Shown: positions 44,911 through 52,027 of the stretch, one piece after another
How positions within the stretch are numbered: position 1 is the first letter of the stretch
Layout of the letters: the number at the start of each line of letters is the position of its first letter
NCBI RefSeq assembly: GCF_005435165.1
Contig: NZ_SGUC01000010.1
Coordinates: 25,116 to 89,115 of the forward strand
Source: Halorubrum sp. GN11_10-6_MGM
GTDB lineage: Archaea; Halobacteriota; Halobacteria; Halobacteriales; Haloferacaceae
Reading direction: 5' to 3'
DNA: 64,000 nucleotides
Notes under the pieces: generated by a model
The model's database searches: none
The model's input: only the letters and a program-made list of their open reading frames with translations
What the model was told of the DNA's origin: nothing
Made by a program: the position numbers and the translations under genes

Positions 44911-46211
44911 CGGTCCTCGACCGCGCTCGCGGCGCGGACGATCGCCGCCTCGCCGAACTTCGGCCCGACGAGCTGTAGTCCGACCGGCAGCCCGTCGGCC
45001 TCGCCCGCGGGCACCGAGATCGCGGGGAGATTCGCGAGGTTCGCCGGTGTCGTGTTCGCGTCCGCGAGGTACATCCGCAGGGGGTCGTCGAGGCTCTCGC
45101 CCAGCTCGAAGGGGAGGACGGGCATCGTCGGCGAGGCGACCACGTCGACATCGTCGAACGCCTCCTCGAAGTCCCGACGGACCCACGCGCGGGCGTCCTG
45201 CGCCTTGTCGTAGTACTTGTCGTGGTACCCCGCCGAGAGCGCGTACGTGCCGAGCAGGATCCGACGTTTGACCTCGGCGCCGAACCCCTCCTCGCGCGTC
45301 TCCGCGAACGACTCGTTCCAGTTGCCGTCCGACTCGCTCCGGTGGCCGTACCGGACGCCGTCGAAGCGCGCGAGGTTCGAGGAGGCCTCCGCCATGGCGA
45401 TCACGTAGTACGCCTGGACCGCGTGCTCGACGGAGGGAAGCGAAATTTCGGTCGTCTCAGCCCCCTGCGCTTCGAGGTCGGCGATCGCGGCCTCGACCGT
45501 CTCGACGACGCGCTCGTCGGCCCCCTCGAACAGCTCCGTGGGGATTCCGACCGTCATCCCCGCCACGTCGCCGTCGGCGGCCGCAGCGTAGCTCGTCGAC
45601 GGGTCCGCGCCGTCGACCTCGCGCAGGTCCCGCGTGGTCCCGTCGTTGGGGTCGTCGCCCGCGATGACGTCGAGCGCGGCGGCCGCCTCCTCGACGGTGC
45701 CCGCGATCGGCCCGATCTGTTCGAGGGAGTTCGCGTACGCGATCAGGCCGTAGCGGGAGACGAGGCCGTAGGTGGGCTTGATCCCGACGACGCCGCAGAA
45801 CGCCGCCGGACAGCGCACCGAGCCGCCCGTGTCGGAGCCGAGCGCGACGTCGGCCTCGCCCGCGGCGACCGCGGCCGCGGAGCCGCCGGAGGAGCCGCCC
45901 GGGACGCGGTCGGTGTCGACCGGATTTCTGGTGGGGCCGAACGCGGAGGTCTCCGTCGTCGTCCCCATCCCGAACTCGTCCATGTTCGTCTTCCCGACCA
46001 CCGTCGCGCCCGCCTCGGTCAGTCGGTCGACGACGGTCGCGGAGTAGGGCGGGACGTAGTCCGCCAGCATCTCGGAGCCGCAGGTTGTCCTGATCCCCGC
46101 GGTGGAGATGTTGTCCTTCACCGCGACGGTCGCGTCCGCGAGGGGGCTCTCGGCGTCCGCGTCGCCCTCGATCGTCGCCTCCGTAACGAAGGCGTTGATG
46201 TCGGCCGCCAT
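44907..46211 (-). CDS. gatA: Glu-tRNA(Gln)/Asp-tRNA(Asn) amidotransferase subunit A
   Basis: 434 residues. The amidase Ser-cisSer-Lys triad is intact: VAVKDNISTAG (Lys), VPGGSSGGSAAAVAAGE (cis-Ser) and GSDTGGSVRCPAAFCG (Ser nucleophile). GatA makes ammonia from glutamine or asparagine for tRNA-bound transamidation. It directly follows gatC (the stop of gatC is next to the gatA start), but gatB is not in this window. The C-terminal 30 residues end AVEDR. Confidence 0.95.
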   Translation of the reverse strand: MAADINAFVTEATIEGDADAESPLADATVAVKDNISTAGIRTTCGSEMLADYVPPYSATVVDRLTEAGATVVGKTNMDEFGMGTTTETSAFGPTRNPVDTDRVPGGSSGGSAAAVAAGEADVALGSDTGGSVRCPAAFCGVVGIKPTYGLVSRYGLIAYANSLEQIGPIAGTVEEAAAALDVIAGDDPNDGTTRDLREVDGADPSTSYAAAADGDVAGMTVGIPTELFEGADERVVETVEAAIADLEAQGAETTEISLPSVEHAVQAYYVIAMAEASSNLARFDGVRYGHRSESDGNWNESFAETREEGFGAEVKRRILLGTYALSAGYHDKYYDKAQDARAWVRRDFEEAFDDVDVVASPTMPVLPFELGESLDDPLRMYLADANTTPANLANLPAISVPAGEADGLPVGLQLVGPKFGEAAIVRAASAVEDR

Positions 46212-46514
46212 CTACGACACCTTCGGCCCGACGAAGAAGCCGTCCTCCGTCTCCTCGGCGTTCGCGAGCGCCGCCTCCTGCGAGAGCCCCTCCTCGATCT
46301 CGTCGGGGCGCATCACGTTGACCAGGTCCTCCTCGCGCTCGGTCTCGGGGACCTCGTCGAGCGCGTCGAAGTACTCTAAGATGTCGCCGAACTGCGCCGC
46401 GAACTCGTCGACCTCGTCGTCGTCGAGCCGCACCCGCGCGAGGTCGGCGACGTGTCTGACCTCCTCGGCGTCGACGGCGGCCTCGCCGTCGTCGGACGCT
46501 GCGGTGTCGCTCAT
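46212..46514 (-). CDS. gatC: Glu-tRNA(Gln)/Asp-tRNA(Asn) amidotransferase subunit C
   Basis: 100 residues. After an acidic N-terminus, VDAEEVRHVADLARVRLDDDEVDEFAAQFGDILEYFDALDEV matches GatC, a small helical clamp between GatA and GatB; the tail NVMRPDEIEEGLSQEAAL holds the family's D-x-x-x-x-G-L. Forms an operon with gatA and the DUF5797-like gene. The start is the ATG at 46514. Confidence 0.94.
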   Translation of the reverse strand: MSDTAASDDGEAAVDAEEVRHVADLARVRLDDDEVDEFAAQFGDILEYFDALDEVPETEREEDLVNVMRPDEIEEGLSQEAALANAEETEDGFFVGPKVS

Positions 46515-46645
46515 ACCCGAACGTACCACGCGGGCCGCGAGTAAGGGTTTCGGAAGGGGCCGGAAACCGACCGTTCGCGGTCGGCCGCGCCGCAGGCGTG
46601 GCCGCGATCCCGGTCGATCATCTCGGTCGATCGATCGGGGCGCGG

Positions 46646-47074
46646 TCAACGCACCTGATCGACGAACGCGAGCCAGCGCTCGTGGCCCGCCAGCGCGTCG
46701 GCGTGGTGTTCGTCGGCGAACCCCGGGCGCCGGATCCCTTCCAGCGCGTTCAGCGCGCGGTCGATGCCGATCGCCTCCTCGGCGAGCGTCTCGGCCGTCT
46801 CGCGGTCGACCGGCTCGGTCTCCAGCCGTTCGACGCGCCGCTCCCGTTCTGTTTCGAGGGACTCGCGGGCCGCCGACACCTTCCGGTCGAGCGCGGGCGG
46901 GACGGCGTCGACCTTCCGGCTCTCGACGATGAACGCGGAGAGGTCGACCGCCTCCCCGTGGACGTCGACCTCGTCTGGGACGCTCGCGCCGACGGTCGCG
47001 CTCGGGCTGTTCACGCGGTCGAGGAGGGCCTCGCGAGCGTCGTCGTCGATCACTGTCGGCTCCGAATCGCTCAT
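46646..47074 (-). CDS. DUF5788-like haloarchaeal protein
   Basis: 142 residues, acidic and helical. EALLDRVNSPSATVGASVPDEVDVHGEAVDLSAFIVESRKVDAVPPALD is followed by a charged coiled-coil-like helix (RKVSAARESLETERERRVERLETE) and a His-containing end (FADEHHADALAGHERWLAFVDQVR). I associate it with the DUF5788 family with moderate certainty. No function is known. 131 bp upstream of gatC on the same strand. Confidence 0.75.
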   Translation of the reverse strand: MSDSEPTVIDDDAREALLDRVNSPSATVGASVPDEVDVHGEAVDLSAFIVESRKVDAVPPALDRKVSAARESLETERERRVERLETEPVDRETAETLAEEAIGIDRALNALEGIRRPGFADEHHADALAGHERWLAFVDQVR

Positions 47075-47182
47075 GAAGGAGGGTGGTCGACGGGGGCCGA
47101 AAATCCGTCGGCCGGCGGTCGACTCCCCCGAGTCGTCTCGTCGGGGACGCTCGCGCCGACGGACCGGTCGCGGTCCCGCGAA

Positions 47183-47228
47183 CTCACGCGCTCCGTTCAC
47201 CCTCACGCGCTCCGTTCACCCTCACGCG
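47183..47228. repeat. 19-bp tandem echoes of a universal stress gene stop region
   Basis: CTCACGCGCTCCGTTCACC starts at 47183 and 47202, with a third, partial CTCACGCG at 47221. On the minus strand each unit carries GCGTGA, the last codon and stop of the gene at 47222. Confidence 0.8.
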
Positions 47229-47746
47229 TCCTCGTCAGCCCGCACCGTCAGCACCGGGACGTCCGAGAGCCGGACGACCTTCTCCGCGACGCTGCCGAGC
47301 AGGTACCGTTCGACGCCGGTCCGGCCGTGCGTCCCCATCACGACGAGGTCGACGCCGTTCGCGTCGGCGTACTCCAGGATGGCCGAGTGCGGCGTCCCCG
47401 TCTCGACGGCGGTGTGAACCTCGGGCGCCGACTCGCCGTCTCGGAGCCTCGCGGCCGCCGCCTCGACGATCTCCGCTCCCCGGTCTGCGAGCGCGGAGCG
47501 CGCCGCTTCGGCGTCCGCCCCCTCTCCGACCATGCCGCTGTCGTCGTCCGGCGCCGGGTCGGCGCCCATGCCCGTGCCCTCGTCAGTGAGGAACGCGCCC
47601 GACAGGCCGAAGTCGGCCGCTTGGGAGTCGATCACGTACAGGACATGGACGCTCGCGCCGAACGCGGTCGCGAGCTCTCGAACGTGGTCGGCGACGGTCG
47701 CCGCCCCCTCGCTCCCGTCCGTCGGGTAGAGGATCGTTTGGTACAT
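47222..47746 (-). CDS. Universal stress protein
   Basis: 174 residues from the ATG at 47746. [25 protein letters not shown] opens the Usp fold; [35 protein letters not shown] carries the ATP-binding G-x2-G-x9-G(S/T) motif, complete here ([12 protein letters not shown]). A Met/Ala/Asp-rich loop (about residues 60-90) is an insertion. It likely binds ATP and modulates stress adaptation, mechanism unknown. The stop is echoed in tandem downstream. Confidence 0.9.
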   Translation of the reverse strand: MYQTILYPTDGSEGAATVADHVRELATAFGASVHVLYVIDSQAADFGLSGAFLTDEGTGMGADPAPDDDSGMVGEGADAEAARSALADRGAEIVEAAAARLRDGESAPEVHTAVETGTPHSAILEYADANGVDLVVMGTHGRTGVERYLLGSVAEKVVRLSDVPVLTVRADEDA

Positions 47747-47802
47747 GTCATCACCCGCTAGAGATTCGGCGGCCGGCGTGAAAACGGTGGCGCAGGCGAC
47801 GG

Positions 47803-49002
47803 CTACAGCAGGTCGTTCGCGACGAGGCGGTCGACCGCCTCGCGCAGGCGCTCCTCGCTCGCGGCGTAGGAGATACGGGCGTACCCGTCGGCGTTGAACG
47901 CGCTGCCGGGGACACAGGCGACCGCGGCCTCCTCGATGGCGGCCTCGCACCACGCCTGGTCGTCGTCGTCCACCGGGATCATCATGTAGAAAGCGCCGTC
48001 ACCGACGTCGACGTCGACGCCGTGCTCGTCGAACAGGTCGACGAGGAGGTCGCGACGGGACTCGAACGCCGCGCGCATCTCCTCGACCGACGCCTCGGTG
48101 TTTTCGAGGGCCTCGATCCCCGCGCGCTGGACGAAGTTCGTCGCGCAGGAGACGGAGTGGGAGTGGAGCTTCCCCGCCTCGCCGACGAACTCCTCGGTCG
48201 CGTGGAGGTAGCCGAGCCGCCAGCCGGTCATCGAGTACGCCTTCGAGAAGCCGTTGACCGTGATAGTGCGGTCGGCCATCCCGTCGAGGCTCCCGAGCGA
48301 GACGTGGTCGGCGTCGTAGACGATCCGCTCGTAGATCTCGTCGGAGATGACGGCGACGTCGTGTTCCACGGCGAGGTCCCGGACGCCCTCCAGCGCGGCC
48401 TCGGAGAACACCGCGCCCGTCGGGTTCGACGGGGAGTTGACGACGAGCAGCTCGGTGTCGTCCGAGACCGTCTCGGCGAGCTCGTCGAGCGCGGGTTCGA
48501 GCTGGAAGCCGTGCGGGGCCAGATCGACCCGCGAGAGGTCGGCGCCGGCGAGCTTCGCCATCGCCTCGTAGGAGACCCACGCGGGGTCGAGGAGGACGAC
48601 CTCGTCGCCAGCGTGGGACGACGTCCCACTGGGTGACGGGTGTGACCCGTCACCCCCGTCGATCAGCGTCTGGAACGTCTCGTACAGCGCCTGCTTGCCG
48701 CCGGGGGTGACGATCACCTCGTCGGCGTCGGCGTCGAGGCCGTTGCCGCGGAGCTTCTCCGCGATGGCTTCCTTGAGCTCGGGGACGCCGTTCGAGGAGG
48801 TGTACCCCGTGTGGCCCGCGTCGAGGGCCGCTTTCCCGGCCTCGACGATGTTGTCCGGAGTGTCGAAGTCGGGCTCGCCGACCGAGAGGTCGACGATGTC
48901 CGCGCCCTCGGCCTCCTTCTCGGCCGCCAGGTTCGATATCGCCAGCGTCGCGCTGGGCTCTACACGTCCGATTCGCTCGGAGAAGTCGTATGCGTCGGTC
49001 AT
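47803..49002 (-). CDS. PLP-dependent aminotransferase (class I/II, AspC-type)
   Basis: 399 residues. The PLP lysine is in [20 protein letters not shown] (about residue 250). [30 protein letters not shown] and a C-terminal [20 protein letters not shown] are further AspC-type blocks. It probably transaminates aspartate or aromatic amino acids. At about residues 116-133 the protein carries an inserted [14 protein letters not shown], encoded by a double hairpin (48613-48655) that interrupts the otherwise normal DGG...[13 protein letters not shown] segment. The reading frame is kept. Confidence 0.93.
   Translation of the reverse strand: MTDAYDFSERIGRVEPSATLAISNLAAEKEAEGADIVDLSVGEPDFDTPDNIVEAGKAALDAGHTGYTSSNGVPELKEAIAEKLRGNGLDADADEVIVTPGGKQALYETFQTLIDGGDGSHPSPSGTSSHAGDEVVLLDPAWVSYEAMAKLAGADLSRVDLAPHGFQLEPALDELAETVSDDTELLVVNSPSNPTGAVFSEAALEGVRDLAVEHDVAVISDEIYERIVYDADHVSLGSLDGMADRTITVNGFSKAYSMTGWRLGYLHATEEFVGEAGKLHSHSVSCATNFVQRAGIEALENTEASVEEMRAAFESRRDLLVDLFDEHGVDVDVGDGAFYMMIPVDDDDQAWCEAAIEEAAVACVPGSAFNADGYARISYAASEERLREAVDRLVANDLL
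48613..48655. repeat. Double-hairpin insertion inside the aminotransferase gene
   Basis: Two adjacent inverted repeats: GTGGGACG/CGTCCCAC (48613-48629, one central base) and GGGTGACGGGT/ACCCGTCACCC (48631-48655, 11-bp arms, 3-nt loop). They are in frame and add about 15 residues at a loop of the protein. This looks like a small mobile palindrome inserted into a conserved gene. Confidence 0.7.
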
Positions 49003-49029
49003 TGTCGTGTTCGGAGTCGCCGGTGTCGG

Positions 49030-49434
49030 TCAGTCGAGTTCTTCCGCGAGGTCGACCGCGGCCGCGGCCGCGTCCGCGCCCTTGTCGATCCGCTCGCGCG
49101 CCTCCGCGCCGGACATCCCGGGGCCGCTCACGCCGAAGGTGACCGGAGTGTCCCGGTCGAGGCTCACCTCGGTGAGCTTCTCGGCGGTCGCGTTCGCGAT
49201 GACGCGGTCGTGGTCGGTGTCGCCGGTGACGATGGCGCCGACGACCGCGACCGCGTCGACGTCCTCGCGCCGCGCGAGTCGGTCGGCGGCCAGCGGGCTG
49301 TCGTACGCGCCCGGCACGCTCAGTTCGTCGACGACGACGGCGTCGCGGTCGGCGGCCGCCTCACGGGCGGCCTCGGCCATCGGCTCCGTGACGGAGTCGT
49401 TGAACCGCGCCACCACCAGTCCCAGCGAGACCAT
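49030..49434 (-). CDS. ribH: 6,7-dimethyl-8-ribityllumazine synthase
   Basis: 134 residues. GLVVARFNDSVTEPMAEAA, DELSVPGAYDSPLAADRLA and VVGAIVTGDTDHDRVIANATAEKL are the lumazine synthase blocks, including the TDHD/His-Asp region that binds the phosphate of the dioxobutyl substrate. The enzyme makes 6,7-dimethyl-8-ribityllumazine in riboflavin synthesis. The length is usual for archaeal members. The start is 116 nt downstream of copy C of the structured repeat. Confidence 0.94.
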   Translation of the reverse strand: MVSLGLVVARFNDSVTEPMAEAAREAAADRDAVVVDELSVPGAYDSPLAADRLARREDVDAVAVVGAIVTGDTDHDRVIANATAEKLTEVSLDRDTPVTFGVSGPGMSGAEARERIDKGADAAAAAVDLAEELD

Positions 49435-49550
49435 ATCGAAACTGGTGCGGGCGGCGGCAAAGGTCTACCGTTCGACCGCAGGGTTGCCGGGCGAACGCGT
49501 TCGGGAGAGTGACCCGAATCCGACGACGAGAGTCCCCAACCCGCATCACG

Positions 49551-49793
49551 GTGGCGCGTGCCTGCGAGGCCGCTCTGCGGCCGAGCAGCGCCGCGCGAGG
49601 GAGTCAGTCGCCCGAAGCGAAGCGAGGGCGACTGACGAGGTTGGGGAGGCGTGAGGTGCGGTCGCTGTGTGGGCGGGACTCGAAGGGGCAGTCGCGAGGC
49701 AGGCGCAGGTGACGCAAGCACCACAGGGAGTGAGCGAAGCGAACGACCGAGGAGCACAGCGAGCGTGCGCCTGCCTCGCGACTGGGGCTTCGG
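49551..49793 (-). repeat. Dispersed structured intergenic element, copy C
   Basis: Minus orientation, from CCGAAGCCCCAG (49793) to CGCGCCACC (49551). A perfect 17-bp stem pairs 49691-49707 with 49766-49782. The middle hairpin has 11-bp arms (GTCAGTCGCCC/GGGCGACTGAC), and the third is GGCCGC-AGA-GCGGCC. It lies in the 49435-49940 gap between ribH and the gene at 49941, in sense with both. The remainder of the gap is the 69-bp tandem repeat at 49781-49931 and about 115 bp of ribH leader. Confidence 0.88.
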
Positions 49794-49931
49794 TGGTATC
49801 CGTGTCGCTCAGTGGTTTATAAACAAAGCCGACCTCGTACAGCCGAGCGACTGGGGCTTCGGTGGTATCCGTGTCGCTCAGTGGTTTATAAACAAAGCCG
49901 ACCTCGTACAGCCGAGCGACTGGGGCTTCGG
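49781..49931. repeat. 69-bp tandem duplication at the 5' end of element C
   Basis: Two identical 69-bp units (49781-49849 and 49850-49918) plus a third, partial unit that diverges. On the minus strand each carries TTTATAAACC, a strong TATA-like box, about 37 nt before the CCGAAGCCCCAG that starts the structured element. The promoter-like unit has therefore been duplicated in tandem. Confidence 0.85.
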
Positions 49932-49940
49932 CGGTCGCGG

Positions 49941-50342
49941 TCACGGCGCCAGCCGCGACGCGATCGGATCGCTCCCCTTCGAGAGGACGTAGAGCCCGTA
50001 AAGCGTCAGAGACAGGAATCCGATCAATAGCGAGAGAGCGGCGATGAGCCCGATCGGGCGGGGGAACGAGACCAGAGTGCCCGCTTCGAGTCCGATCACG
50101 ACTCGGCAGCCGAACCAGAGGGCGAACCCAGCGAGGACGTACCGTCTCGCGCGGTTCGTCTCGGTCACTCTGCCGGCGATCAGGAGGAGACAGATCCCGA
50201 ACAGCGGAATCAACAACGAGATCACGTTCCTCTCGCCGCCGAGCCACGCTATCATCGGGCGGGGATCGTCGCGCCACGGAAATGTGTCTTCGGTCGCCCT
50301 CTCGTCGGAGTCGACTCGCCGGCGTCCCATCTCGCGCGCCAT
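49941..50342 (-). CDS. Three-helix membrane protein, unknown function
   Basis: 133 residues. A polar, charged N-terminus (about 35 residues) is followed by hydrophobic segments NVISLLIPLFGICLLLIAG (about 40-58), YVLAGFALWFGCRVVIGLE (about 68-86) and IGLIAALSLLIGFLSLTLYGLYVLS (about 97-121). No family recognised. Divergent from msrA, with the TTAATAC box between them. Confidence 0.65.
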   Translation of the reverse strand: MAREMGRRRVDSDERATEDTFPWRDDPRPMIAWLGGERNVISLLIPLFGICLLLIAGRVTETNRARRYVLAGFALWFGCRVVIGLEAGTLVSFPRPIGLIAALSLLIGFLSLTLYGLYVLSKGSDPIASRLAP

Positions 50343-50348
50343 TAATAC
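50342..50348 (+). promoter_or_regulatory. TATA-like box of msrA
   Basis: TTAATAC lies 24-30 nt before the ATG at 50372. Confidence 0.5.
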
Positions 50349-50371
50349 GTCTCCGACGCCAACGTCCCTCC

Positions 50372-50911
50372 ATGACGAACACCGAGACCGCGACGGTCGG
50401 CGGCGGCTGCTTCTGGTGTACCGAGGCGGCGTTCAAGGAACTCGACGGCGTCGAGAGCGTCACCTCCGGCTACGCCGGCGGCCACGCCGACGATCCCACG
50501 TACCGCGAGGTGTGTACCGGCAACACCGGCCACGCTGAGGTCATCCAGGTCGAGTACGACCCCGACGCGCTCTCCTACGAGGAGATTCTGGAGATCTTCT
50601 TCACCGTCCACGACCCGACGCAGCTGAACCGGCAGGGGCCGGACGTGGGGAGTCAGTATCGCTCGATCGTCCTCTATCACGACGACGAGCAGCGCCGGAT
50701 CGCGGAGAACTACGTGGCCGCGCTCGACGAGGAGGGCGGCTACGACGACGACGTCGTCACCGAGGTCGAGCGGCTGGAGACGTTCTACCGCGCCGAGGAG
50801 AAACACCAGGACTACTTCGAGAAGAACCCGACGGACGCCTACTGCTCGATGCACGCGCAGCCGAAGATCGAGAAGGTCCGCGAGCGCTTCCGCGAGAAGG
50901 TGAAGGCGTAA
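50372..50911 (+). CDS. msrA: Peptide-methionine (S)-S-oxide reductase
   Basis: 179 residues. GGGCFWCTEAAFKELDGV carries the GCFWC active-site motif with the catalytic Cys, and GYAGGHADDPTYREVCTGNTGHAEVIQVEYDP the substrate and recycling-Cys region typical of MsrA. It reduces methionine-S-sulfoxide in oxidised proteins. The start is 24-30 nt downstream of TTAATAC. The gene is followed, after 73 nt, by copy D of the structured repeat. Confidence 0.96.
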   Translation: MTNTETATVGGGCFWCTEAAFKELDGVESVTSGYAGGHADDPTYREVCTGNTGHAEVIQVEYDPDALSYEEILEIFFTVHDPTQLNRQGPDVGSQYRSIVLYHDDEQRRIAENYVAALDEEGGYDDDVVTEVERLETFYRAEEKHQDYFEKNPTDAYCSMHAQPKIEKVRERFREKVKA

Positions 50912-50984
50912 GATACGGGACAGAAGACCGTCGAAGTGCCGGTCGCTCACCACGACACAGTTGCAGCTGAGACCGCTGCTTCCA

Positions 50985-51224
50985 CCGAAGCCCCAGCCGC
51001 GAGGAGTCGATGCGCTCGTTGCGCTCCTCACTCGGTCGCTACCGCTCCCTCGTTGCGGTGCTTACGTCGCGCGTCTTCCTCCTCGCAGCTGCCCCTTCGA
51101 GTCCCACCCCACACAGCACCGCAACCGCACCGCACACCTCCCCAGCCTCGCGGCTCCCTACGGTCGCCGCGTCCCTCGCGCCTGCTGACTCGCGGCCTGT
51201 CGGCCGCTCGCAGGCACGCGCCAC
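50985..51224 (+). repeat. Dispersed structured intergenic element, copy D (diverged)
   Basis: Plus orientation, from CCGAAGCCCCAG (50985) to CAGGCACGCGCCAC (51224). The long stem is shorter and imperfect (GCCGCGAGGAG at 50996-51006 with CTCCTCGCAGC at 51079-51089, one mismatch). Middle (GCGGC/GCCGC) and third hairpins remain. It lies in the 50912-51345 gap, in sense with msrA (73 nt before) and the phosphodiesterase gene (121 nt after). No clear TATA box precedes it. Confidence 0.8.
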
Positions 51225-51345
51225 AGCACCGCGGAGAGACTTCACCCATACTGACTCCAGAGCTTCGGGGACCGCCTCCGTCCCCTTCCGCGACACGCGC
51301 CGCCCGGCACAACCTATTCACTCCCGCCGATCGAACCACATCTCG

Positions 51346-52026
51346 ATGAAGATCGGCCTCATCTCGGACGTCCACGCGAACCTCCCCGCGCTGGAAACGG
51401 TGCTCGACGACATGCCCGCCGTCGACCGGATCTACTGCGCGGGCGACGTGGTCGGCTACAACCCGTGGCCGGCCGACTGCGTCGAGCGCGTGCGCGAGGT
51501 CGCGGCCGCGACGGTGCGCGGGAACCACGACCGCACCGTGGAGACCCCGGAACGCTACGCCGCCAACCAGATGGCCGAGGCGGGGCTCGAACGCGCGAAG
51601 GCGTCGCTCTCCGACGAGCAGCGGGACTGGATCGGAGGCCTCCCGCGCGCGAAGACGTTCGCCGACGACCGGTACCTGCTCGTCCACTCGCACCCCGCCC
51701 CGGAGCGCGAGGACGCCTACGTCTACCCCGAGGAGTTCCCGAACCTCGACCGACACATGGGCGACTACGACGGCATCGTCCTCGGCCACACCCACGTTCA
51801 GGGAGTCCGCGGGGTGGCCGGCGGATTCGTGCTCAACCCCGGGAGCGTCGGCCAGCCACGCGACGGCGACCCGCGAGCCGGGTACGCGGTCCTCGACACG
51901 ACGGCCGAGGGCGTCGACGCGGTCGAGACCCACCGCGTGAGCTACGACGTCGACCGCGTCGCCGAGGCGGTCCGCGAGGCCGACCTGCCCGAGACGACGG
52001 CCGAGCGCCTCTACGAGGGCAGGTAG
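51346..52026 (+). CDS. YfcE/MJ0936-type metallophosphoesterase
   Basis: 226 residues from the ATG at 51346. MKIGLISDVHANLPALETVL (metal-binding DxH), CAGDVVGYNPWPADCVE (GDxV), VRGNHDRTVE (GNHD), YLLVHSHPAP and VLGHTHVQGVRG (GHTH) give a complete binuclear metal site. Related enzymes hydrolyse phosphodiesters. It is preceded by copy D of the structured repeat. It has no operon partner; the next gene, on the minus strand, is convergent and ends 2 bp away. Confidence 0.92.
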   Translation: MKIGLISDVHANLPALETVLDDMPAVDRIYCAGDVVGYNPWPADCVERVREVAAATVRGNHDRTVETPERYAANQMAEAGLERAKASLSDEQRDWIGGLPRAKTFADDRYLLVHSHPAPEREDAYVYPEEFPNLDRHMGDYDGIVLGHTHVQGVRGVAGGFVLNPGSVGQPRDGDPRAGYAVLDTTAEGVDAVETHRVSYDVDRVAEAVREADLPETTAERLYEGR

Positions 52027-52027
52027 G

